Source: DAOUBP01 sp964513075
Lineage (GTDB): Bacteria > Chloroflexota > Anaerolineae > CG2-30-64-16
Direction of reading: 5' to 3'
DNA: 64,000 bases
Assembly (NCBI GenBank): GCA_964513075.1
Contig: CAZELR010000001.1
Coordinates: 1-64,000 of the forward strand
A program made the position numbers and the translations under genes. The notes under the pieces were generated by a model, which had not been told where the DNA came from, ran no database searches, and saw nothing but the letters and a program-made list of their open reading frames with translations. Shown in pieces: positions 1-10,080 of the stretch; within the stretch, counting starts at the first letter, position 1, and each line of letters begins with the position of its first letter.

Positions 1-259
1 CATCCCAATGCCGGAACGCCTCCGACTTTGCGTCGGCGTGCGGCGAGGCTTTCCACTCCGCAAGGGCAGGGATGACAGGCTTATCGGTATCAACAACCAC
101 CGGGGCTTTCGTCGGCGCCGGGGCAGCAGCAGCGACCGGGGTAGCGGTGGCGGCGGTTTGGGTTGTCGGTGCTGCCGGCTGGCTGGCGTTCGCAACCGCG
201 AAGACGCCCAGCAGCAGCAGAATGGTAACAACAGCGGCCAGCTTTGGCCAATGTTTCAT
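1..259 (-). CDS. Probable multiheme c-type cytochrome, N-terminal part (cut by window edge)
   Basis: The reading frame starts at the ATG at 259, seven bases behind a perfect AAGGAGG, and runs out of the window; 86 residues are visible. It opens with a Sec signal peptide (MKHWPKLAAVVTILLLLGVF, then ANA), followed by a Pro/Ala/Thr linker to about residue 55. The visible end, with EWKASPHADAKSEAFRHW, resembles the stretch just before the first heme motif in exported multiheme cytochromes (W..S.HA...EAF.HW). No CXXCH motif lies inside the window, so the heme assignment is inferred from this N-terminal pattern only. It would be a periplasmic or surface electron carrier. Confidence 0.55.
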   Translation of the reverse strand, partial: MKHWPKLAAVVTILLLLGVFAVANASQPAAPTTQTAATATPVAAAAPAPTKAPVVVDTDKPVIPALAEWKASPHADAKSEAFRHWD

Positions 260-589
260 GGGTTCCTCCTTAAAAAGCAATGTGAACAATGTGTCAGAAC
301 GAGAGTTTTGCGGTCCGGAGTCAACTTGCGATGTGGGAGCCCGTCACCTCCTTAGTAGTAGATGTAAGTTTTTCCCGACCGCTCCAGTGGATGCCTTGAA
401 GTAATAAGTCGGTGGAGCGGTGAGCCGCGACCCTCTGCCGGGGGATCTGCGGAATTGTCGAATCGCCAGACAGCTCGGCGGATGGGACAATCCACCCAGC
501 CTGACAATGCAACTTTGGATATGGTACTACATAGTATCCAAAGGTGCAAATACTAATTACGGCCCAGGGGATGACATCCGCTAAGTTCC

Positions 590-761
590 GGAGTGTTTCA
601 TATGGGGGGCGCGAGCATCCTGAGCGGAGCCGGTGGGCACTATCACCGGCGCAGTCGAAGGATGCGGCCTTGCCTGTGACCGCTCCGCGCCCTTCGACTC
701 CGGGCTGCGGTCCTCCGCTCAGGGTGCTCCGCTGCTTTTCGCCCCGAAGTTGAAACACCCC
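590..761. mobile_element. MITE-like element with 9-bp target duplication
   Basis: The 172-bp element is bounded by the direct repeat CTAAGTTCC at 581-589 and 762-770. Its ends are inverted repeats of 11 bp with one mismatch: GGAGTGTTTCA at 590-600 and TGAAACACCCC at 751-761. The interior holds a hairpin at 615-665 (GCATCCT/AGGATGC outside, GCCGGTG/CACCGGC inside) and stretches of the CCTGAGCGGAG/TTCGACTCC type that are common in interspersed repeats. It encodes no transposase. The right duplication ends 8 bp before the -35 box of the following promoter. Confidence 0.65.
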
Positions 762-778
762 CTAAGTTCCTACATGGT

Positions 779-807
779 TTGACAACCTGATCGGCTTATG
801 GTATTTT
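779..807 (+). promoter_or_regulatory. sigma70-type promoter for the first peptide transporter operon
   Basis: TTGACA at 779-784 is followed by a 17-bp spacer and TATTTT at 802-807. It points at the binding-protein gene at 1074, which would give a leader of about 260 nt. Confidence 0.6.
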
Positions 808-1073
808 TAGGCTGCTGGTTTTGCAAGCTACGAGCTTCGCGTCCACAAACCACCGGCGCTGCCGGACAGGGCATTGTGTTGGCGCGATCATCTGAGCATG
901 CCGCACATCCGGCATCTGTTGGAAAGGGGGTGATAGACAAAACCTCTGGGAAAACAGATCGTTATCGGCCGTCGTGGGTCGCCTGAGGAAGCCCTCCTCA
1001 GCGCTGCTGCACGCTGTTACAGCACGGTTCGTTGAAAACCGCATTCCATCCACACTCAATCATGGAGGAGAAA

Positions 1074-3032
1074 ATGTCTGTCAAGAAGTTGTCGGCACTG
1101 CTCGGCGTCCTTCTGGTCGCCAGCATGATCCTGACCGCCTGCCCTGCGCCCGCGGCCCAGGTCGTCGAGAAAATCGTGACCGTCGAAGTCGAGAAAGAGG
1201 TCAAGGTCGTCGAGACCGTCCAGGTCGAGACGAAGGTCGAGACGGTCGTGACCCAAGAGGTCGAGAAGATCGTTGCGGCTGAAGACTACACCACCCCGCA
1301 CCCCATCCTGAGCGACGTCAAGGTCCGCCGGGCCCTGGCGTACTGCATCGATCGCCAGGCCCTGATCGCGTCGGTCTATCCCTACGTGGAAGATGGCTCG
1401 GCGCTGCTGATGGACTCCTTCCTGCCCAAGAGCCACTGGGCTTACAAGGGCCCCTACACCGACATGCCCATGTACGATCCCGAGAAGGGCAAGGCGCTGT
1501 TGGATGAGGCCGGTTGGAAGCTGCCCGAGGGCGAATCGGTCCGTGTGAACGACAAGGGCGAGCCCCTGGTCATCAAGTACGCCACCACCACCGCCCAGTT
1601 CCGCCAGACCTGGTCCGCCGTCATGGTGCAGAACCTGGCCGCCTGCGGCATCCAGATCCTGGCCCAGTACGTGCCGGCGTCCTGGTGGTTCGGTGACACC
1701 ACCGGCCTGGCCCGCCGCGACTTCGAGCTCGGCGCCTTCGCCTGGGTCGGCCAGGTCGATCCTGCGGGCCGCACCCTCTACAACTGCGAGCAGATCCCGC
1801 TCCCCAGCAACAACTGGGAAGGCCAGAACTACATGGGCTGGTGCAACAAGACCGCCAGCGACGCCATCGTGAAGGCCACCAACACCCTGATCAAGGATGA
1901 GCGCATCGCGGCCTACGACATCGTCCAGAAGGAATTCGCCAAGGACGTGGTGTCGATCCCGATGTTCCAGCGCGCCGAGGCCGAGGCCTGGAGCGCCAAC
2001 CTCGACGGCATCCGCCCCGATGCGAACGAGTACGCGACCGCCAACCTGCAGGACTGGAAGCTGGCGGACGGCGGCGACACCATCGTCATCGGCATGACCC
2101 AGGAACCCGACAGCATGCTGGCGTTGGTCTCTTCCATGGCTGCACAGCGCCTGGTGGACCGCCCGGCCAAGGGCATGCTCTACAGCACGTACGACTACGA
2201 CTACCAGCCGGTGCTGCAGGACGGGCTCTCCACCCTGGAGAGCGGCCTGGCCACCAACACCCCGGTCGAGGTCAAGGCCGGCGACATGGTCTACAGCGCT
2301 GACGGCGAGACCGTGGCGCTGGAGAAGGGCGTCAATGTTATCGATGCCGACGGCAACCCGGTCGAGTATGACGGCGCCGCCACGTTGAAGATGCCGCAGC
2401 TCGTGGTCACCTACAAGCTGAAGGACTACACCTGGAGCGACGGCACCAAGGGCTCGGTCGCCGATATGGAGTTGGGTCTGAAGTTTGACTGCGACAAGGA
2501 ATCGGGCGCCACCTCCTTCATCACTTGCGATGCGATCATGAACAAGGAATTCGCCAAGGATGCCCTGGAAGTTAAGGTCACCTACGCGCCTGGCTACCAG
2601 GATCCGACCTACATGGTGTATGGCTTCAACCTCTACCCCAGCCAGCAGAAGTTGGCCGATGGCCGCATGCTGGCCGATGTGCCGGCCGCCGAGTGGGCCA
2701 CCCTGCCCGAGATCGCCGAGACCCCGCTGTCCTTCGGCCCGTACTACGTGAAGGAATGGGTCAAAGGCCAGTCGCTGACCCTGGCGAAGAACGAGTTCTA
2801 CGCGGGCGAGGTCGCGACCCCGAACGTGATCTACGTCTTCCTGGCCGACACCAACCAGGCGGTCGCGCAGCTCATCAACGGCGACGTGGATTACCTGGAT
2901 GACTCGACCCTGGGCGCGGGCGCCGAGGTGCAGACCGTGATCGATGCCGCCAATTCGACCGGCAAGATCAAGTACGACATCAGCGGCTCCAGCACCTGGG
3001 AGCACATCGACATCAACCTGTTCACCAAGTAA
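1074..3032 (+). CDS. Peptide ABC transporter substrate-binding lipoprotein, apparently circularly permuted (SBP family 5)
   Basis: The start is the ATG at 1074, behind GGAGGAG; an upstream in-frame ATG at 1032 has no ribosome site. It gives 652 residues. A lipoprotein signal ends at Cys23 (LTAC), and residues 30-67 form a Val/Glu/Lys/Thr spacer. Residues 76-330 begin with HPILSDVKVRRALAYCIDRQ, a motif that lies in the middle of normal family-5 binding proteins, and continue as their C-terminal half (YDPEKGKALLDEAGW, then the DIVQKEFAKDVVSIPMF region). From about residue 333 the protein starts again with the usual N-terminal half: TIVIGMTQEPDSML, the TWSDGT motif, SFGPYYVKEW, and finally the DVDYLDDS and WEHIDINLF segments that normally precede VRRALAY. 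The order of halves is therefore swapped with no loss of sequence. The protein should deliver peptides to the permeases encoded downstream. Confidence 0.85.
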   Translation: MSVKKLSALLGVLLVASMILTACPAPAAQVVEKIVTVEVEKEVKVVETVQVETKVETVVTQEVEKIVAAEDYTTPHPILSDVKVRRALAYCIDRQALIASVYPYVEDGSALLMDSFLPKSHWAYKGPYTDMPMYDPEKGKALLDEAGWKLPEGESVRVNDKGEPLVIKYATTTAQFRQTWSAVMVQNLAACGIQILAQYVPASWWFGDTTGLARRDFELGAFAWVGQVDPAGRTLYNCEQIPLPSNNWEGQNYMGWCNKTASDAIVKATNTLIKDERIAAYDIVQKEFAKDVVSIPMFQRAEAEAWSANLDGIRPDANEYATANLQDWKLADGGDTIVIGMTQEPDSMLALVSSMAAQRLVDRPAKGMLYSTYDYDYQPVLQDGLSTLESGLATNTPVEVKAGDMVYSADGETVALEKGVNVIDADGNPVEYDGAATLKMPQLVVTYKLKDYTWSDGTKGSVADMELGLKFDCDKESGATSFITCDAIMNKEFAKDALEVKVTYAPGYQDPTYMVYGFNLYPSQQKLADGRMLADVPAAEWATLPEIAETPLSFGPYYVKEWVKGQSLTLAKNEFYAGEVATPNVIYVFLADTNQAVAQLINGDVDYLDDSTLGAGAEVQTVIDAANSTGKIKYDISGSSTWEHIDINLFTK

Positions 3033-3043
3033 CAGGCCATGCG

Positions 3044-3096
3044 TCGTAGGGGCGGGGGCGCCATCCGTTCCGGAAGTCGTCACCCCGCCCCTACGA
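3044..3096. repeat. Palindrome of the GTAGGGGCG family
   Basis: A perfect 14-bp inverted repeat (TCGTAGGGGCGGGG at 3044-3057 and its complement at 3083-3096) encloses a 25-base loop. A related palindrome with the same GTAGGGGCG ends lies at 24128-24230, so this is an interspersed repeat, here just after the binding-protein stop codon. Confidence 0.65.
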
Positions 3097-3109
3097 TAGT
3101 ATGAACAAG

Positions 3110-3149
3110 ACGGGCGGGTATGGCCCGAATGGCTTGCCCGCCCGTTTTT
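3110..3149 (+). terminator. Rho-independent terminator between binding protein and permease genes
   Basis: A perfect 9-bp stem (ACGGGCGGG at 3110-3118, CCCGCCCGT at 3137-3145) is followed by a short T run. It is placed to end most transcripts after the binding-protein gene, and read-through would give lower expression of the permease genes at 3333. The second transporter has a comparable hairpin at 11913-11946. Confidence 0.7.
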
Positions 3150-3332
3150 CCAGGTTGAATTGGGGTCGTTGGGCTGCTTCAGGGAATGAATTCCCTGCCT
3201 GAAAATGAGCAAGCCGCCTCAGCGGCTCAGTCTGAACACCTGCAAGACCCCAACACCCTGCGTTGCGCCCTGCTGATGCCCTCCGTTCAGCAGAACGATT
3301 CATGACTCCTCGGTTTTGTCGGGAGGCTGGCG

Positions 3333-4550
3333 ATGACGAATTACCTGATCCGGCGTGTCTTCCAGATGGCCCTGGTCATCCTGCTGGCTGCGCTGTTTAC
3401 CTATTTCCTCTTCAATATTTCCCCCGGCGGTCCGCTGGCGGGCATCCAGCAGCAGCAGCGCCGCATTACCCGCGAGGATCTGGCGCGCCTGCGCGCGAAC
3501 TACGAGCTCGATCTTTATTGGCCGGTGCGCTTTTCGCGCTGGCTGATCGGCGTGCCCCAAGGGCCGATCACGATCGGCGGCCGCGAGCTGTTTGTCAACA
3601 CGCCGGTCGGCTGCTATCTGACGCGCTCCGAGCAGGTGGTCGTGCAGGATGGCCAGCGGGTGACGGTCAAGGGCGGCTGCGACGACTTTGTTTACCTGTC
3701 CGAGCTGCCGAAGTTGCACCCGCCAGTGAAATCCAGCCGCGGCATCCTGCGCGGTGATTTTGGCCTCTCCACCGTGGTGCGCGCCGGGAGACCCGTGTGG
3801 AACGAGATGATGAGCCGCCTGCCGGCAACACTCACGCTGATGATCATCTCGACCTTGCTCTCGTTTCTCCTGGGCATTCCCATTGGCATCTACAGCGCCA
3901 TCAAGCAGTACTCGCGCTTTGATTATACGTTCACCACCATTTCCTTCATCGGCTCGGCCATGCCCACCTTCTTCTTCGGCCTGCTGCTGATTCTGCTGTT
4001 CTCGGTCTTGCCCAACTTCCTGCAGGACACCCTCCCGTGGCTGCCGCGCATCCCGCCGGGCTCGCGGGTGGCCATCCGGCCGTATGAGGTGGCAAGCTGG
4101 CTGCCCCGGGTTCAACCGGGCACAACGCTCGACTATCTCCTGCACTTGATCATGCCCGTCTCAGTGCTCACCTTTTACGAAATGGCTACGTGGAGCCGTT
4201 TCGTGCGCTCCTCCATGCTGGAAGTGCTGCGGCAGGACTACGTGCGCACGGCGCGCGCCAAAGGGCTGTACGAACGCGTGGTGATTATCAAGCACGCGCT
4301 GCGCAACGCGTTGATTCCCTTCGTCACGGTCGCAGTGCTATCCATCCCCGGCTTCTTTGCCGGCGCCATCCTCACCGAGACAGTATTTGCCTGGCCCGGG
4401 ATGGGGCGGCTCTATTACGATGCCCTGACGCGCAGTGATTGGCCCATCTCCCTGGCTTTCATCTTCATCACTGCGCTGCTGACCGTGATGGCCACCCTGC
4501 TGGGCGACATCCTGTACACGGTCGTCGATCCGCGAATCAAGTACTCGTAA
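3333..4550 (+). CDS. Peptide ABC transporter permease, DppB/OppB type
   Basis: This inner-membrane subunit, 405 residues, begins behind GGGAGG. It has the family layout: an N-terminal membrane helix (residues about 5-28), a long external segment to about residue 150, then five helices of the BPD_transp_1 domain. The EAA loop that contacts the ATPase is visible near residues 300-320 (YVRTARAKGLYERVVIIKHA) and is followed by the conserved LIPFVT and ETVFAWPGMG stretches. The external segment is longer than in typical DppB (about 330 residues), which accounts for the extra size. The next permease gene starts 15 bases downstream. Confidence 0.9.
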   Translation: MTNYLIRRVFQMALVILLAALFTYFLFNISPGGPLAGIQQQQRRITREDLARLRANYELDLYWPVRFSRWLIGVPQGPITIGGRELFVNTPVGCYLTRSEQVVVQDGQRVTVKGGCDDFVYLSELPKLHPPVKSSRGILRGDFGLSTVVRAGRPVWNEMMSRLPATLTLMIISTLLSFLLGIPIGIYSAIKQYSRFDYTFTTISFIGSAMPTFFFGLLLILLFSVLPNFLQDTLPWLPRIPPGSRVAIRPYEVASWLPRVQPGTTLDYLLHLIMPVSVLTFYEMATWSRFVRSSMLEVLRQDYVRTARAKGLYERVVIIKHALRNALIPFVTVAVLSIPGFFAGAILTETVFAWPGMGRLYYDALTRSDWPISLAFIFITALLTVMATLLGDILYTVVDPRIKYS

Positions 4551-4565
4551 CGGGGAGCAACCGCT

Positions 4566-5567
4566 ATGACCACTCTTGCACGACCGCTACTGACCAAGGA
4601 TAAGGCCCACGAGGAGAAACAGGAGAGCCAGTTTCTGGTCGTGGTGCGCAGGTTCCGGCGGCACAAGCTGGCAGTCATCTCACTGGCTTTGATCGCCTTC
4701 ATCTTCGTCGTTTCCCTGCTGGCTCCGGTCCTGACCCCTTTCGCCCGCGACCACATTGACCTCTCGTCGTCGATTCGCCCCGCACCGCCGGGAACGCGCG
4801 ATGCGGCGGGCCAGTTGCACCTGCTGGGGATCGATCATCTGGGCCGCGACCTGTTCACGCGGCTGCTATATGCCGCGCGCGTGTCCTTGTCCATTGCCTT
4901 CCTCGTGGTGCTCATCAGCGAGACCTTCGGCGCGGTCGTCGGCGCAATCGCCGGCTACTTCGGCGGCATCGTAGACATGGTGATCTCCCGCGTCATCGAG
5001 TTCATGCTGACGATCCCCACGCTGCCGATCCTGCTGATCATCTCCGCGATCCTGCTGCGCCGTGACGTGGTGCTGCCCCTGCCTGGCTTCGTCAATAAGT
5101 TCCTCAGCGCCCTGCTGTTGGCGCCGGAACGCGAGGCGCAGAAGGTGGTCGTGCTGGTGCTCGTCCTGGTGATCTTCGGGTGGCTGGGCTCGGCACGCCT
5201 CATGCGCGGCATGGCGCTGTCGTTGAGTAAGCAGGACTTCGTGGAGGCGTTGCGCGCGGCCGGCGCGTCGAATGGCCGCATCATCCTGCGCCACATCGTG
5301 CCCAACGGCATCGCGCCGATCCTGGTCAATGCCAGCCTCTCCTTGGGCGGCGTGATCGTGACGGAGTCCGCCCTGAGCTTTCTGGGGCTCGGGGTGCAGG
5401 ATCCGACGCCGACCTGGGGCAACATGCTCGCCCTATCGCAGAGCTTCATGTTCCAGAACCCATGGCTGCCGCTGGTGCCGGGCATCCCGCTGGTCATCGT
5501 GTCCATCGGGTTCAACTTTATCGGCGACGGCCTGCGCGATGCGCTGGATCCGCGGTTGAAGAGGTAG
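4566..5567 (+). CDS. Peptide ABC transporter permease, DppC/OppC type
   Basis: The second membrane subunit has 333 residues and starts behind GGGAG. It has a cytoplasmic N-terminus, a first helix near residues 38-58, a LGIDHLGRDLFTRLLYAARV segment characteristic of the OppC N-terminal region, and a BPD_transp_1 domain. The EAA motif near residues 222-245 (FVEALRAAGASNGRIILRHI) marks the ATPase contact. It lies between the DppB-type gene and the two ATPase genes, so it should pair with the former to form the channel. Confidence 0.9.
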   Translation: MTTLARPLLTKDKAHEEKQESQFLVVVRRFRRHKLAVISLALIAFIFVVSLLAPVLTPFARDHIDLSSSIRPAPPGTRDAAGQLHLLGIDHLGRDLFTRLLYAARVSLSIAFLVVLISETFGAVVGAIAGYFGGIVDMVISRVIEFMLTIPTLPILLIISAILLRRDVVLPLPGFVNKFLSALLLAPEREAQKVVVLVLVLVIFGWLGSARLMRGMALSLSKQDFVEALRAAGASNGRIILRHIVPNGIAPILVNASLSLGGVIVTESALSFLGLGVQDPTPTWGNMLALSQSFMFQNPWLPLVPGIPLVIVSIGFNFIGDGLRDALDPRLKR

Positions 5568-5572
5568 GAAAC

Positions 5573-6658
<1,086 letters not shown>

Positions 6659-6661
6659 CGC

Positions 6662-7663
6662 ATGGCCACGATACCCTCCTCTAAACGCGACCTGTTGGTC
6701 GTCGACAACCTGAAGAAATATTTCCCGGTGCGCTCCGGGCTGTTCCAGCGCATCACCGCCTGGGTGCAAGCGGTGGACGGCGTCAGCTTTGCCGTGCGCG
6801 AGGGCGAGACCTTCGGCCTGGTGGGCGAATCGGGCTGCGGCAAGACCACCATCGGCCGGACGGTGCTGCGCCTGACGCCCCAAACCGGCGGCTCGGTCTT
6901 CTTCGAGGGCGAGGATGTTTTCAGCAAGCGTGGGGCCGAGCTGAAGGCGCTGCGGCGCAACATGCAGATCGTCTTCCAGGATCCCTACTCCTCGCTCGAC
7001 CCGCGCATGCCGGTCGGTGAGATCATCAACGAAGGCCTGCAGATCCATAACATCGGCAGCGCGAAAGAACGCGCCGACATCGTGACCGAAATGCTGGCCA
7101 AGGTGGGCCTGAACCCCTACCACGCCCGCCGCTATCCGCACGAGTTCTCCGGCGGCCAGCGCCAGCGCATCGGCATCGCACGCGCCCTCGCCCTCCGGCC
7201 CAAGTTCATCGTTTGCGACGAGCCGGTGTCCGCGCTGGACGTGTCGATCCAGTCGCAGGTGCTCAACCTGCTCAAGAAGCTGCAGGCCGAGTACGGGCTG
7301 ACGTATCTGTTCATCGCACACAACCTCAGCGTCGTGGAGCACATCAGCGACCGCATCGGCGTGATGTACCTGGGCAAGATGGCCGAAATCACCGACCGGG
7401 AGTCGCTGTACCGCAACCCGCTGCACCCCTACACGCAGGCGCTGCTGTCAGCCATCCCATCGCCCAACCCCAAGCTCAGGCGCCAGCGGATCGTGCTCAC
7501 CGGCGACGTGCCTTCGCCGCTGCGCCCGCCCAGCGGCTGCCGGTTCCACCCGCGCTGCCCGGTGGCGGTGGACATCTGCAAGCAGGCCGAGCCGGCCTTC
7601 GAGCAAAAGTCGGCCGATCACTGGGTGGCCTGCCACCTGGTGGCCTCCAGCGCCGCACAATAA
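6662..7663 (+). CDS. Peptide ABC transporter ATPase, DppF/OppF type
   Basis: This is the second ATPase of the first transporter, 333 residues, starting 3 bases after the DppD-type stop codon. It carries Walker A (GESGCGKTT), the Q-loop stretch QIVFQDPYSSLDPRM typical of OppF, the signature SGGQRQRIGIARAL, Walker B (FIVCDEP) and the C-terminal HPRCPVAVDIC cysteine motif. A long palindromic terminator follows the gene and closes the operon. Confidence 0.92.
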   Translation: MATIPSSKRDLLVVDNLKKYFPVRSGLFQRITAWVQAVDGVSFAVREGETFGLVGESGCGKTTIGRTVLRLTPQTGGSVFFEGEDVFSKRGAELKALRRNMQIVFQDPYSSLDPRMPVGEIINEGLQIHNIGSAKERADIVTEMLAKVGLNPYHARRYPHEFSGGQRQRIGIARALALRPKFIVCDEPVSALDVSIQSQVLNLLKKLQAEYGLTYLFIAHNLSVVEHISDRIGVMYLGKMAEITDRESLYRNPLHPYTQALLSAIPSPNPKLRRQRIVLTGDVPSPLRPPSGCRFHPRCPVAVDICKQAEPAFEQKSADHWVACHLVASSAAQ

Positions 7664-7680
7664 GAATAAACGGTGAGAGG

Positions 7681-7715
7681 ACGTGAAAAATGCTGGGTCC
7701 CAGCATTTTTCACGT
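7681..7715. terminator. Perfect palindromic terminator closing the first transporter operon
   Basis: A 35-bp perfect palindrome has 17-base arms (7681-7697 and 7699-7715) around a single central base, with A/T tracts in the outer arms and TCTTTT after it. The symmetry lets it work in both directions. It separates the first peptide transporter from the promoter of the second. Confidence 0.75.
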
Positions 7716-7753
7716 CTTTTCGCCCTTCTCCCCTCAAAAAATCACGAAGTGAC

Positions 7754-7782
7754 TTGACACTAACTTAGCGCTGTGCTATGAT
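7754..7782 (+). promoter_or_regulatory. Near-consensus sigma70 promoter for the second peptide transporter
   Basis: TTGACA at 7754-7759, a 17-bp spacer and TATGAT at 7777-7782 lie just upstream of the second DppD-type gene. The first base should fall near 7789, leaving a leader of about 40 nt. Confidence 0.8.
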
Positions 7783-7829
7783 CCATCGCGCTCCAAGACC
7801 AACCCCATTGAGCAGTTCGGAGGCATTGG

Positions 7830-8872
7830 ATGAGTAGACTGTTGGAGGTGAAGGGCCTGGAAACCCGCTTCTTCACCCAAGACGGCGTCGTTAACGCAGT
7901 CAACGGCATCAGCTATCACCTGGACGAAGGCGAGACCCTGGCGATTGTGGGCGAGAGCGGATGCGGCAAAAGCGTCGGTGTGATGTCTTTGCTGCGCCTG
8001 ATCCCCATGCCCCCGGGCAAGGTGACGGCCGGCCAGGTGTTTTTCGGCGCCGGCGATGACCGCAAGGACCTTCTGAAGCTGACGGAAGATGAGATCCGTC
8101 AGGTGCGCGGCAATCGGATCGCGATGATCTTTCAGGATCCGATGACCTCCCTGAATCCGGTGCTCACCATCGGATTTCAGATCTCCGAAGCCCTGACCCT
8201 GCATATGGGCATGGACAAGGCCGCGGCGCGCAAGCGCAGCGTCGAGCTTCTGGAGCTGGTTGGCATCCCGCACGCGGCCGATCGCCTGGACGACTACCCC
8301 CACCAGTTTTCGGGCGGCATGCGCCAACGTGTGATGATCGCCATGGGACTGAGCTGCAACCCGCAGCTGCTGATCGCGGACGAGCCGACCACCGCGCTGG
8401 ACGTCACCATTCAGGCCCAGATCGCCGACCTGGTGAAGCGCCTGCGCGACGACATCGGCATGGCCATCATCTGGATCACCCATGACTTAGGGGTGGTGGC
8501 CGGCCTGGCCGACCGGATGATCGTGATGTATGCCGGGTTCATCGTGGAAGAGGCGGCGGTCAAGGAATTATACGCTCATCCTCGTCATCCCTACACCATC
8601 GGCCTGCTGGGATCATTGCCGCGCCTCGACGTGGGCCGCTCCCACCGCTTGACGTCCATCGAAGGCTTGCCGCCGGACCTGGTCGACCTGCCCAAGGGGT
8701 GCCCCTTCTACGCTCGCTGCTACGCGCGCCTCGAACGGTGTTCGACCGAGAATCCGAGGCTTGAGCCGGTCGGCCCCGGCCACAAGGTCGCCTGCTGGGT
8801 GGATGTGGACCAGGTGACTGCCGCCTTGGCTGCTGTAACAGCTCCCGCGCCGGCGCGCCAGGAGGCGGCACG

Positions 8873-8876
<4 letters not shown>
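7830..8876 (+). CDS. Peptide ABC transporter ATPase, DppD/OppD type (second system)
   Basis: The ATPase has 348 residues and starts behind CGGAGG. It shows Walker A (GESGCGKS), the Q-loop DPMTSLNPV, the signature SGGMRQRVMIAMG, Walker B (LLIADEPTTALDV), and the C-terminal GCPFYARCYARLERC cysteine motif. A Pro/Ala-rich tail ends in ARQEAAR. The stop codon overlaps the start of the next ATPase gene by four bases (ATGA), which implies translational coupling. This operon begins with its ATPases, unlike the first one. Confidence 0.92.
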
Positions 8877-9862
<986 letters not shown>

Positions 9863-9863
9863 G

Positions 9864-9994
9864 GCGTGGTGCGTGGTGCGTGAAACGTGAAACGTGGTGC
9901 GTGGTGCGTGGTGCGTAGTGCATCCGAATAGTCTCAGAGAAACACGTAACACGTAACACGCAACACGCAGCACGTAACACGCAACACGCAATGC
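9864..9994. repeat. Inverted pair of 7-bp tandem arrays (GTGCGTG / AACACGC units)
   Basis: The left part (9864-9921) is built of imperfect GTGCGTG and GTGAAAC units; the right part (9941-9989) of imperfect AACACGT/AACACGC units. The two arms are largely complementary if G-U pairs are allowed, so the transcript could fold into a long hairpin between the ATPase and binding-protein genes. Arrays of the same style occur at 14026-14062, 17995-18054, 46955-47042 and 61978-62002. Confidence 0.75.
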
Positions 9995-10080
9995 ACCAAG
10001 GAGGTGACTATCCAAAGAGACCTGATCCATTTCGCAACAACATCAATCAACACCCAACATATCTCATCAGGAGGAGAAAC

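Larger units (their letters stand above)
260..1073. other. Gene-free region with a MITE-like element and a promoter
   Basis: No convincing coding frame is present on either strand; the short open frames lack Shine-Dalgarno sequences and overlap one another. The region holds the 5' end of the cytochrome leader (260-275), a MITE-like insertion at 590-761 and a sigma70-type promoter at 779-807. It ends with an untranslated leader of about 260 nt for the downstream binding protein. The leader is GC-rich and can fold, but I recognise no known riboswitch in it. Confidence 0.6.

Noticed and set aside
260..1031. Small proteins in the gene-free region, such as the 145-residue minus frame at 321-758
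   Set aside because: It spans the MITE, has no ribosome site and no coding-like third-position pattern.
800..1060. Riboswitch in the long leader of the first transporter operon
   Set aside because: The leader is GC-rich and can fold, but I found no conserved riboswitch motif and no terminator before the gene.
1056..3212. A 718-residue open frame on the minus strand
   Set aside because: It is antisense to the first binding-protein gene and results from high GC and strong third-position bias. It has no ribosome site, and its product is His/Asp/Gly/Leu-rich with no recognisable domain.
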